Assembly: GCA_020628165.1 (NCBI GenBank)
Contig: JAHDFM010000016.1
Coordinates: 18,542-82,541 of the forward strand
Reading direction: 5' to 3'
DNA from: Bdellovibrionales bacterium
Lineage (GTDB): Bacteria; Bdellovibrionota; Bdellovibrionia; Bdellovibrionales; UBA1609
Length of the DNA: 64,000 nt
Below are positions 51,579 to 59,910 of the stretch, one piece after another. The translations under genes were made by a program, and so were the position numbers. Under the pieces are notes generated by a model. The model was not told the origin of the DNA. It saw nothing but the letters and a program-made list of their open reading frames with translations, and did no database searches. Position 1 is the first letter of the stretch. Each line of letters begins with the position of its first letter.

Positions 51579-52837
51579 TAGATTTCTAAGATTTGATTCA
51601 TCTCAGGGAAAACCTTAGCAAAGCTTTCCTTGCGATAAAGATCTAACTTTTTGATAGTGTTTTTTCTAGTTGTATCTATTTTTTCAGACCACAAATCTTT
51701 TGAATCAATAAACTCTATTACTTTTTGATTCATATCTAGCTGTGAGATTTGCCCTTGCACATGACTCTTTTGTACTGGAGTTAAGGACCGAACTGAGTTG
51801 ATGCCCGTTTTTACAAAATGATTGAAAGGGTAGAAATTCCATTTTTGCTCAGCAAAAGTCTCGACGATTTCTTGTAAGTACAAAATATTATAGATACTTA
51901 CAGTTGCGTCCATGACTGTTTTATGTTGTCGATGTTTTGAAGCTAATTCGTGGAAGTAATTAATGTTTTCTTTGGTGTTTTCCCATTTGGCATTACGTCT
52001 TTGGTACTCAAAACGATCGCCGATATCGTCAATGCTCAAGCTCCATTGAATCTTTGCAAAACGATTTAAAATTTCAAGGTGCTCACCTTTGAGCTTTTGA
52101 GTGCCATTTGTGTTGTACCAAATTGTGAGTTCACCGTTGTTGAGGCTGCGTGAAAGCTCGTCTAAGAGCTCAAAGTGTTCTTTGACCATCAAGGGTTCTC
52201 CACCCATGATATGAATCGTCTTAAGATCTTTCAGGCCTTCAATATTTTTATAGTATTTAAGATCATTAATCCATAAACAATCTTGATTGAATTGAAATTG
52301 TTTGCTTTCAGAATATTTGTCTGTTTCATTTTGTTTTTGCAATTGAAAGTCATCTTTTGCCCAAGAACTGCTATTAATGGTTCCGCAGATACGACACTTT
52401 AAATTGCACTTGTTGCCGAGCTTTATTTCAAGCCAGGTGAGATCAGCTTTTATTGGGACATCGTTCTTTTTTTGAGCCATATACTCATAGGTCTGAGCAA
52501 TGACACTCTTGCTAGTAGAAAAATTTATTCGTGGCGAGAATTTAGAGGTGTCTTTCCAACAGCGGTGGCAGTTTTTAAACTGTTGATTTTTTTTAAAAGC
52601 AGTGATCATTTCTTGTCGACTAGGATGATTGATCAATTCATTAATACTATCGTAGTTTTTAATATTAACATCAGATCCATCAGGCTCTTTGAGAGCTTGT
52701 CCTTGGCAGCAGGGCAATAGGTTACCATCAGCTTCTATAGCAAGGTGAGCAAAAGGCAGAGTACAAAAGTTATTGCCTTCTTCTAATAGCCAATCAATGA
52801 TTTCATTTTTTTGTTGAGTGTTGATTGAATTAGGCAT
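51575..52837 (-). CDS. Twitch-domain radical SAM protein, array member 4
   Basis: ATG 52837 (MPNSINTQQKNEIIDWLLEE, 420 aa) overlaps the upstream stop by 8 bases and gives the usual start; the track's 52924 would overlap by 95. NNFCTLPFAHLAIEADGNLL then PCCQGQA is the N-terminal twitch region, with FKNCHRCW following. The radical SAM motif is LGNKCNLKCRICGTINSSSW, followed by HIMGGEPLMVKEHFELL and YNTNGTQKL. The C-terminus KLDLYRKESFAKVFPEM fits the family's (L)DxxR...PEL ending. Function is unknown. Confidence 0.86.
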   Translation of the reverse strand: MPNSINTQQKNEIIDWLLEEGNNFCTLPFAHLAIEADGNLLPCCQGQALKEPDGSDVNIKNYDSINELINHPSRQEMITAFKKNQQFKNCHRCWKDTSKFSPRINFSTSKSVIAQTYEYMAQKKNDVPIKADLTWLEIKLGNKCNLKCRICGTINSSSWAKDDFQLQKQNETDKYSESKQFQFNQDCLWINDLKYYKNIEGLKDLKTIHIMGGEPLMVKEHFELLDELSRSLNNGELTIWYNTNGTQKLKGEHLEILNRFAKIQWSLSIDDIGDRFEYQRRNAKWENTKENINYFHELASKHRQHKTVMDATVSIYNILYLQEIVETFAEQKWNFYPFNHFVKTGINSVRSLTPVQKSHVQGQISQLDMNQKVIEFIDSKDLWSEKIDTTRKNTIKKLDLYRKESFAKVFPEMNQILEIY

Positions 52838-54080
52838 CGAGCAATTGGAAGAGTTCAGGGTTAATATGTTTAAGGTCTTCTCCTCGTCTGGCATCGAGGT
52901 TAAAAGTATACTTTTTAAGTTCATTCAATTTATGAGACCAATCATCTTTCAGCATATACTGAATCACTTTATTTAATGAATGTTGAGAAATGTCAGCATT
53001 TGGATCTTTTGCATTTAACCAAGTTAGCATAGATTCTTTAACGCTTAACTTAAAATCTATTGGTAAGTTTTTTATGTTGAGATACTCAGGGTGATTTAAA
53101 ATATTTAAAAAAGGCTCTGGGTTAATGGATTTAAAGCCACTTAAATAATCGTAAATGTCAGTCAAATAATTGATATTATAAACTTGAACTGTTGAGTGTA
53201 TGTTAACGAATATATGTTTATGATCTGTCGCTAAACGGTCAAATTTATTTAAAATGTCTTTGGTAACGTTCCAATCAGAGGGGTTGCGGATATAATCATT
53301 CACCTTGCCGACACCATCGATGCTTACATTGAGTGTGACTCGCTTAAAATGATGCCAAAGTGGTGGTAGTTTTTCTGGTAAGGTAGTCGCGTTGGTGTTG
53401 TATTTTAATTTAATCTTAGACGCTTTTCCTGCTTCGACAAGGAACTTTAATAATTTTAAATGTTGATGAATTAAAAAGGGCTCTCCTCCAGTAAAGTAAA
53501 TTTCTTCTAGACTGAGGCTTAACTGTGACAAGTGATCCCATGTTGAATCATCTTTAAACCACTCAATACGATTGAGATAATCAATGTCTTGGATTTGTAG
53601 AGCTGTGCCCTGCACTTGATTCCAGTCTTCTATCCATTTTTTACTGGAGTAAGGGTTGCACATACGGCATTTTAAGTTACAAAGATTGCCAAGTCTCAAA
53701 TCTATATAAAGAGGTTTGAACTCTTTTAATGACCCATCGTCACTAGTGTTTTCAATTTGAGTAGTAATATGCTTTTGAAATTTATTGTTCCAGCCAGTTC
53801 TTGGGCTCTGACCACTAGCGCTCTCTTCACGGTAACAGCGAGTACAAATATCAATACGTTCGCCTTTTAACATTTTGCTTCGAATGTCATTAATCATATT
53901 AGAATTTTGTAATTTTAAAATCGACTTATCTTTGTTGACATGAAGTTTTCTATTTTCATGAGTAAGAATATTTTTACCTGGAGTTGAACTGCAACAGAGT
54001 CGAAGGTAACCAGTGGTGTTGGTAGCTATCTGTACCCACGGTAGTATGCAAAATGTCTTAGAAATCTCATGTTTTGCCAT
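52830..54080 (-). CDS. Twitch-domain radical SAM protein, array member 3
   Basis: The 416-residue protein has the architecture of its neighbours: TFCILPWVQIATNTTGYLRL then CCSSTPGKN, ICTRCYREE, radical SAM motif LGNLCNLKCRMCNPYSSKKW, FTGGEPFLIHQHLKLL and VSIDGVGKVNDYIRN. The C-terminus NLDARRGEDLKHINPELFQL repeats the array's terminal motif. It is separated from array member 2 by 207 bases, so it may have its own promoter. Substrate is unknown. Confidence 0.87.
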   Translation of the reverse strand: MAKHEISKTFCILPWVQIATNTTGYLRLCCSSTPGKNILTHENRKLHVNKDKSILKLQNSNMINDIRSKMLKGERIDICTRCYREESASGQSPRTGWNNKFQKHITTQIENTSDDGSLKEFKPLYIDLRLGNLCNLKCRMCNPYSSKKWIEDWNQVQGTALQIQDIDYLNRIEWFKDDSTWDHLSQLSLSLEEIYFTGGEPFLIHQHLKLLKFLVEAGKASKIKLKYNTNATTLPEKLPPLWHHFKRVTLNVSIDGVGKVNDYIRNPSDWNVTKDILNKFDRLATDHKHIFVNIHSTVQVYNINYLTDIYDYLSGFKSINPEPFLNILNHPEYLNIKNLPIDFKLSVKESMLTWLNAKDPNADISQHSLNKVIQYMLKDDWSHKLNELKKYTFNLDARRGEDLKHINPELFQLLDA

Positions 54081-54287
54081 TATTTGTTTTTACCAATAAT
54101 AGCTTGTGAAGGTCAATATTTTGAGTTGATATGAGCTCTGACAAGGCGTTGTGGCGACAACTGTTAATTAAATGATATCAAGTGTTTAAATATGAGCAAA
54201 TAAAATCTACGAATGAATAGCACCTTATGTTTACTAAAGAATGTAGTATAAGGAAAGCTCACTCATTTGAAATAAAACACACTAGGC

Positions 54288-55553
54288 TCAGTTACTGGAA
54301 TAAGGTTTTAGTAATTTATGCAACCTGGGAAAGCAGTCTGGAAACTTTAATTTCCTGTTCTGATCAACTTTGTGAGTGTATTCAAAAAACTGTTGTAAAA
54401 GCTTTGGATCGAAAGACTCCATATGTTGCGAGACATATTTTTTCATCGACTCAATCTGCTGTTGAATCTGTTCAGAAGAGCTTTCAAAATTTTCAAGGTG
54501 AGAATATATTTCTTGCTTCAAAGGCTTTGGCAAAATTTTAATGTCTAAATATTTTGGTGAGGAAAGTGTTCGAACACTTCCAAGATGGCTATATTTTTGC
54601 CAAATGTCAGTAACAGAAAAGGCATTGTATATTTGCCAAGTTATAGAAAAGTTAAGTCGGACATTATCTAAGCCTGAGACAACATTTAAATTCTCAGAAA
54701 TTTTGTCCCACTGACTAGGGTAGCGAATATAATTATTTTGTAGTTCAATGGAGTCTATGGAGGCCCTTAAGATGACTTTTTTAAAAGGTTTCCATATTTT
54801 AAGTATTTTTTCGTCAAGGATAGTTAAATTAGTGTCATATTCCAAGGTGATATTTTTTGCACAGTCTTTTTCGATAAGAAGTTGTAAAAATTTAAAATGT
54901 TGTGGGATAAGTAAGGGCTCTCCTCCAACGAGGTAGATTTGTTTGATGTTGGTGAGATGCTCATTCAATTGTTCCCAAATAGAGTCTTGTTCATACCAGT
55001 CGTAGTCACCGATAAGATCGAGATTTTTACTTTTGTCAAAAAATATTTTTTCTCCGGTGTCATAAAAATAATCTTGATCAAAGATTTTATTATAGTCCTT
55101 GTACCACTTACTTGAACTTGCTGGGTGGCACATGATGCACTTTAAATTGCACTTGTTGCCGAAGCGGAGGTCAAGATAACTAATTTTAATTTCAGAGAGT
55201 TTTCCCTCTGCACTAGTAGTTTGTATAAAGGTGTTGGACTCTATTTCTCTACGGTACATTTTATTAGTTGTTATGCGTTTTGACTTTAAGCCAATGGCTT
55301 CTTTATCCCAACAGGTTTTACAAAGAGGGTTTTGAACTCCATTCATTAGATCTTTACGAAGTTGGCAGATCTTTTGGGCATTAAAAGCTTCATTAATATT
55401 AGCATTTTTAGCGTTAAAAATTTGCCCTTCTGGATTTCGCAAAACACCTTTGTCTGAATCTTCAGAGTTTGACATTAAACAACAACCGCGGATATTGCCG
55501 TTGGGTTTTGTCGATAGTTGCGTCCAAGGAACTGCACAAAAAGTGTCCTTCAT
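54288..55553 (-). CDS. Twitch-domain radical SAM protein, array member 2
   Basis: The 421-residue protein begins MKDTFCAVPWTQLSTKPNGN with IRGCCLMS, followed by NPLCKTCWDKEAIGLKSKR. The radical SAM motif is RFGNKCNLKCIMCHPASSSK, with YLVGGEPLLIPQHFKFL and RASIDSIELQNNYIRYP. The end KVDQNRKLKFPDCFPRLHKL is a variant of the common C-terminal motif. It overlaps the preceding gene's stop by 4 bases (translational coupling). The 207-base gap downstream holds no ORF of note. Confidence 0.87.
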   Translation of the reverse strand: MKDTFCAVPWTQLSTKPNGNIRGCCLMSNSEDSDKGVLRNPEGQIFNAKNANINEAFNAQKICQLRKDLMNGVQNPLCKTCWDKEAIGLKSKRITTNKMYRREIESNTFIQTTSAEGKLSEIKISYLDLRFGNKCNLKCIMCHPASSSKWYKDYNKIFDQDYFYDTGEKIFFDKSKNLDLIGDYDWYEQDSIWEQLNEHLTNIKQIYLVGGEPLLIPQHFKFLQLLIEKDCAKNITLEYDTNLTILDEKILKIWKPFKKVILRASIDSIELQNNYIRYPSQWDKISENLNVVSGLDNVRLNFSITWQIYNAFSVTDIWQKYSHLGSVRTLSSPKYLDIKILPKPLKQEIYSHLENFESSSEQIQQQIESMKKYVSQHMESFDPKLLQQFFEYTHKVDQNRKLKFPDCFPRLHKLLKPYSSN

Positions 55554-56875
55554 GGCAAGACTCCTAAGGAAGCTAATGGAGCGCTACAATCACTGCACTT
55601 AGATTTAACTTTTTCATAAAAATTAAAATGATTCTTGTCGGGAGTGAGTCGTATAAACTCATGAAATTTGCTTTCCAAATGTGACAGGTCAGAGTCATCA
55701 TTCATCCACAATTTAAAATCATTGATGTGTCTTTCTAGTTGGATGTTTGCTTTTGCTGATAAGTTGTTATCTTTAAAATGTGAGAGCTCTAATTCTTTGG
55801 CAAACTGGGTTCTCATTGTCTTAGGCCAAACACGTGCATCGAGAAAATCTGGAGAGACTACTCGCGATGTGTGCCATGGAATTTGTAAATCAAAAACAAC
55901 ATAATCGATGATTTCTTTTATAAAAGGGGCATTGAGAGCACTGATCGTTGTGGTGCATTTTAAATTTTTCACGTTAGCGATACCTTTCACTAATTTTATG
56001 TTATTTTTTATCTTCAGACTGTCACTGCCCTTGCGAATATAATCATTCAATTCAGGGTAACCATCTAGAGAAATAGTCAAATCGATTTGTTTAAATTGAC
56101 TCCACAACTCTAAAATAGAGAATTTTTCAAAAGAGAGTACGGTTAAATTAGTTGAGTATCTCAAAGTTGTTTCTTTGGGATTACCATATTTTACAATGGC
56201 TTCTAAGAAATTGTAGTGAAGTGGGTCAATTAAAGGTTCTCCACCGGCAAAATCTACTAGCTTTAAATTGGCTGCGATCAACTTTATCTCTTTATTGAAG
56301 AGAGTGTTTTCGGAAAATAAATCAAGAAAACCTTGATCATTTTGTTTGGTGATGACCTTATCAATCCAGCTTTGGTAACCATGGTCATAAAGGTGTTTAA
56401 ATGTGCTCCAGTCCCTGTTCCAACGATTTGAAGCTGCAGGTGAGCACATTGTGCATTTTAAATTGCAACGATTAGAAAGTTTAAGCTCTATGGTTGGTAA
56501 CTCTAAAGCCTCTTTTGCTAGGTATTGTTTAACATTGCTTTGATAGTCTTTAGTTCGGGCGCAGTTTTGACCGTGCCTGAGACTTGTCATACCTTTATCT
56601 TCTATGTCCCAACACTTTCTACAAGCATCAGGTCTTTGACCCTGCAATAATTTTGTGCGGATGTTGTCCATCTTGTCGCTATTCCAAACTTGCAGCAAGC
56701 TGTTGTTTTCAATGAGATCAATTTTCTTAGAGCGACAACAGAGCCTGACTTCTCCAGTGGTGGTTGTTGAAAGATGTGAAAAAGGTAAAATACAAAAGGT
56801 TTTAGGATCTGCCGAGATTGCAAGATCCTGATTTAATTGATGAATAACTTTGTTATTTAATTCCTGTATTGACAC
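55550..56875 (-). CDS. Twitch-domain radical SAM protein, array member 1
   Basis: The 441-residue protein starts the tandem array. KTFCILPFSHLSTTTTGEVR then LCCRSKK is the N-terminal element, and DACRKCWDIEDKGMTSLR follows. The radical SAM motif is LSNRCNLKCTMCSPAASNRW, with DFAGGEPLIDPLHYNFL and SLDGYPELNDYIRKG. A C-terminal SKCSDCSAPLASLG adds two cysteines not seen in the other array members. It overlaps array member 2 by 4 bases. The gene marks the right end of the radical SAM island, 103 bases from the membrane protein genes. Confidence 0.87.
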   Translation of the reverse strand: MSIQELNNKVIHQLNQDLAISADPKTFCILPFSHLSTTTTGEVRLCCRSKKIDLIENNSLLQVWNSDKMDNIRTKLLQGQRPDACRKCWDIEDKGMTSLRHGQNCARTKDYQSNVKQYLAKEALELPTIELKLSNRCNLKCTMCSPAASNRWNRDWSTFKHLYDHGYQSWIDKVITKQNDQGFLDLFSENTLFNKEIKLIAANLKLVDFAGGEPLIDPLHYNFLEAIVKYGNPKETTLRYSTNLTVLSFEKFSILELWSQFKQIDLTISLDGYPELNDYIRKGSDSLKIKNNIKLVKGIANVKNLKCTTTISALNAPFIKEIIDYVVFDLQIPWHTSRVVSPDFLDARVWPKTMRTQFAKELELSHFKDNNLSAKANIQLERHINDFKLWMNDDSDLSHLESKFHEFIRLTPDKNHFNFYEKVKSKCSDCSAPLASLGVLP

Positions 56876-56978
56876 TTCTCATAAATCTAATTCAAACAAG
56901 TGAAAGTTTCAAATTAAAAAGAGGAATGTTATTTCCTCATGAGAGCAATAAAGGGCGACGACTTAAGTGTCATAAATT

Positions 56979-58472
56979 TTATTGATAGGTCATGATATAG
57001 GCGCTCGTATTTTTTTGATAGGATGGAATAGTAAATTGCTCAACCAAAGACTTATCTTTTACAAGAGTCTGCACTCCTTTTTGTGGGCAGTTGACACTAT
57101 CATAGGCATGACAACGGCGAGACATCTTACTATTAAAGTAAACCAAATACAAAGTGTCGAATTCTACAGTTTTTTTGTTTTTAATTATTTTTTTACAATT
57201 ATTGGCATTCTTAAAAATCATTTTATTGGCTATCGGGTCATTCTTTGCTCCCCAAAAGTAATTCCAAAGCTTTTCTCCTTGGGAAAGATCTTCTGGGAAA
57301 CAAATTAGGGACGCACTCAAGTTCTTATTTTCAAAATATTTTGCTAGGGATTGTATAGGCTCGTAATAAATATTACTGACTTGATTTTTTACTTTATAAA
57401 AGTGAACAAAGTAAGATGTCGAAAAAAATAGGATTGCAAGTGTGATGCCTTTAAAGCTTTTAAATCTTGCTAAATAATATTGAGTATTTAAGAGGTAAAA
57501 AAGAGGAAGAAGCCCAATGAAGTAAGTTATTTTAATTTCACGAGCACCCGTAAGGCTCATTATAAAAAATAATAAAAAGGTCGAGTAGAGGTAATACTTA
57601 AAAAATAAGTTAAGTTTATCATTTGTCTTGTTTTTAAGAATTTTTATTGTTGAGTAAAAAATGAGAGCCGCAAAAATGAAGTAGACTGCTGAAATGGTGA
57701 AATGAGATTCGAGCATATTGCTCCAACCAAGGCTAAATAACTCAAGCAGTGAATTTAAAAATATGTGGGGACTATTTTCATAAAATCCAGATTGACCCAG
57801 TCGGACATAAAATCGAAACAAAACAATCATTATGCCTTTGACTATAAGGGTAGTTAAAAAAGGGAAGTAAAAGATTCTATATTTTTTGTGAATGTCCTTA
57901 CGGAGCAAAAATAAAACTAAACAACATGGCAACGCGTTTGTATAAAAGGAGGCTGTGGCAGCAAAGGCGACTGTTGCTAAAAGAGCATTTGCCACTATGC
58001 TTTTATCAAATTTTTGGTAAATGAGGGTAACTACAAATATCAGTAGTAAGTTGAACATATAGGGTGAGATAGATGTTATATAATAAAAGAGGAGTTCATT
58101 TGTAAACAAAAGGGCTAGGCTTGAGAGAATAACAAAAAAAGGAAATTGATATTTAAGATAATAGAAAGCTAATAGTGCAAGAATAAAAAAGCTAAACAAT
58201 GAAATATACCTTAGCTGATAAAGGTGACTCTCATCACTGCTTTTCAACAAGCGAATAAGAAGAGGGTAGAGAGGGCCTCTATCAGCTATGACAGAGTCAT
58301 ATTTTAAAATATTAAAATAATCTAAAATGGGAAGGTTTGCCTCGTACATTTCGTGCGTTTCAGCGCGAGAAATCTCATGTTGCTGTAAATTTATTTGATG
58401 GAGTTGTATGGCATTGAAGCTGTAGATTAATAAAATTACTAATACTATGAAATAAAAAGATTTTTTCGCCAT
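56979..58472 (-). CDS. Polytopic GT-C-like membrane protein 1
   Basis: The 497-residue protein has about ten predicted transmembrane helices, beginning FYFIVLVILLIYSFNAIQLH. A first periplasmic loop contains an ADRGPLYPLLIRL motif near residue 65, and a late loop has SLTGAREIKITYFIGLLPLF. A ~150-residue soluble C-terminal part follows. The layout resembles GT-C glycosyltransferases (ArnT/PMT-like) that use polyprenyl-phosphate sugars, but I cannot assign a specific family. The C-terminal domain has four cysteines (FPEDL region, NNCKK, RRCHAYDSVNCPQ). Two paralogues lie directly upstream. Confidence 0.6.
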   Translation of the reverse strand: MAKKSFYFIVLVILLIYSFNAIQLHQINLQQHEISRAETHEMYEANLPILDYFNILKYDSVIADRGPLYPLLIRLLKSSDESHLYQLRYISLFSFFILALLAFYYLKYQFPFFVILSSLALLFTNELLFYYITSISPYMFNLLLIFVVTLIYQKFDKSIVANALLATVAFAATASFYTNALPCCLVLFLLRKDIHKKYRIFYFPFLTTLIVKGIMIVLFRFYVRLGQSGFYENSPHIFLNSLLELFSLGWSNMLESHFTISAVYFIFAALIFYSTIKILKNKTNDKLNLFFKYYLYSTFLLFFIMSLTGAREIKITYFIGLLPLFYLLNTQYYLARFKSFKGITLAILFFSTSYFVHFYKVKNQVSNIYYEPIQSLAKYFENKNLSASLICFPEDLSQGEKLWNYFWGAKNDPIANKMIFKNANNCKKIIKNKKTVEFDTLYLVYFNSKMSRRCHAYDSVNCPQKGVQTLVKDKSLVEQFTIPSYQKNTSAYIMTYQ

Positions 58473-58474
58473 AT

Positions 58475-59908
58475 TTACTCATTTAAACTATAAAGTTGAA
58501 AATATATTTTTTGATTCTTATATTTTTTGGCAAGAATCTCTGTGCGTTTAAGGTCATACTTCATCATATTAGTATTGAATGAGGGCTTTAAACAATAGCT
58601 TTTATCAGACTCTGTGCAGTTGGTGTTTGAAGAATATGGTTGGTTCCAGGTGATAATTATTGGGCGTTCTCCCAAATTACTTTGAGTGCATTTGTAGTGT
58701 TCGATGTAATTATTTTGATCATTAAAAAACAAGTGAATTCTATTGAGATGATGTATACGACTTGGGTATTGAGGTAGACACACGGAAGTGGGTTTAAAGT
58801 TGTATGTTCTGAGAGATTGATTCATTGAAAGCAGAGGGGTCATTTGTAGTGATGAGAAATGACTTATGAATGGGTGGCAAATTAATACAAGTAGGGTTGC
58901 TGTAGAGATGAATTTGATAGGTAAAGATTTAAAGTTGAGAAGTAATTTAGCGACATGAATATTGAAAAGCACTAAGAGTGGAAAGTAGTATCTTGTTTCA
59001 ATTTCTTCAGCACCGGTTAAGCTCATTAAAGTAAATGTTGATAAAAAAATAAAATTATAAATAATAAAAAATCTGGCTTTTATATCAGTTGATTTTAGGT
59101 AATAAATGACGATTTTTAGTATGAAAATAATAATACATAATGCAGCAAGAAGTTTAAATGGAGGTTGTATGAAACTGAGTGAAAAGCCGTAAAAATCAAG
59201 TACTTTTAAGACTTTCTCATTAAAACCAAGTTGTAAAAAATCTGAGTAATGCATTCTATCTACAAAACGATAACGGACGATCATAAGACCTTTGATGATT
59301 GAGTAGACAAAAAGAGGAATGTTCCAGCCTAACAGTTGTGTAGCTGTAACCTTTTTATATTTTATAAGGAATAAGAATCCTAAGCAGACTGGCAAAATCG
59401 CGCTGAAGAAAGACATTACGGATAAAAGAGCGCAGGTAGATAAAATTGCAAGAGATTTTTTAGAGGTCTTAAATTCAAAGATTTTGTATATGAAAACCAA
59501 TGTGATCATAGTATTAAAAGAATAAATTGAGATGAGATGAGTCTTGTGAAAAAAATCAATATTCAAAAATGTCAATAAGACAGTGAAAAGAGCAATTTGT
59601 AGGTTCTCTTTTTTTATAAGCAAATAAATCAGTAATAAGTTAAAGCTTATAAAAAAAAGTCTAAAAACATAGATATTATCTTGATTAATAAATTTAAAAA
59701 GGTTCATTAACAGCCACTCTATAGGGCCCCTGTCTGGAGCTACAAGCCACTGGTAAGAGGTAAAATTGACATCAAAGTATGGTATTAATGAAAGGTTCGA
59801 CTGAAATAAACGAAAAGTTTCATTCCAGCCAACTTCAAAAATGAAGGCATATAAAATGGCACAGATTGTATACGTGAAGATGATGAAGTTTTTTAATATT
59901 GAATTCAA
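58475..59908 (-). CDS. Polytopic GT-C-like membrane protein 2
   Basis: The 477-residue protein is a paralogue of its neighbours. It has APDRGPIEWLLMNLF in the first loop near residue 57, SLTGAEEIETRYYFPLLVLF near the middle, multiple membrane helices and a C-terminal soluble part with cysteines (KCTQSNLGER, NTNCTESDKSYCLKP). The conserved E-I-x-x-R/T-Y element and D-R-G-P suggest a shared active site. It begins 2 bases from the third paralogue and ends 2 bases from the first, in one operon. Probable substrate is a lipid-linked sugar (inference). Confidence 0.6.
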   Translation of the reverse strand: MNSILKNFIIFTYTICAILYAFIFEVGWNETFRLFQSNLSLIPYFDVNFTSYQWLVAPDRGPIEWLLMNLFKFINQDNIYVFRLFFISFNLLLIYLLIKKENLQIALFTVLLTFLNIDFFHKTHLISIYSFNTMITLVFIYKIFEFKTSKKSLAILSTCALLSVMSFFSAILPVCLGFLFLIKYKKVTATQLLGWNIPLFVYSIIKGLMIVRYRFVDRMHYSDFLQLGFNEKVLKVLDFYGFSLSFIQPPFKLLAALCIIIFILKIVIYYLKSTDIKARFFIIYNFIFLSTFTLMSLTGAEEIETRYYFPLLVLFNIHVAKLLLNFKSLPIKFISTATLLVLICHPFISHFSSLQMTPLLSMNQSLRTYNFKPTSVCLPQYPSRIHHLNRIHLFFNDQNNYIEHYKCTQSNLGERPIIITWNQPYSSNTNCTESDKSYCLKPSFNTNMMKYDLKRTEILAKKYKNQKIYFQLYSLNE

Positions 59909-59910
59909 AT

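Larger units (their letters stand above)
25561..56875. other. Radical-SAM/oxygenase-rich biosynthetic island
   Basis: This span contains ten radical SAM proteins, five cupin-type oxygenase-like proteins and a carbamoyltransferase. It also has a chain-elongation-like leuA/C/D set, an aminotransferase, methyltransferase, ATP-grasp and PP-loop enzymes. Intergenic gaps are mostly under 30 bases, arranged in a few divergent and convergent blocks. Base composition is visibly more AT-rich than the flanking 1-23 kb. The density of modification enzymes supports treating it as one functional locus, though the product is unknown. Confidence 0.7.

Noticed and set aside
54227-54541. 104-aa plus-strand ORF at the end of the array
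   Set aside because: It is antisense to the well-supported twitch radical SAM gene 54288..55553 over most of its length.
54561-54581. Palindrome around GTGTTCGAACAC, partly like the arms of the 9.7 kb hairpin
   Set aside because: It lies inside the coding sequence of a twitch radical SAM gene, and the shared core (GTGTTCGA) is too short to infer a repeat family.
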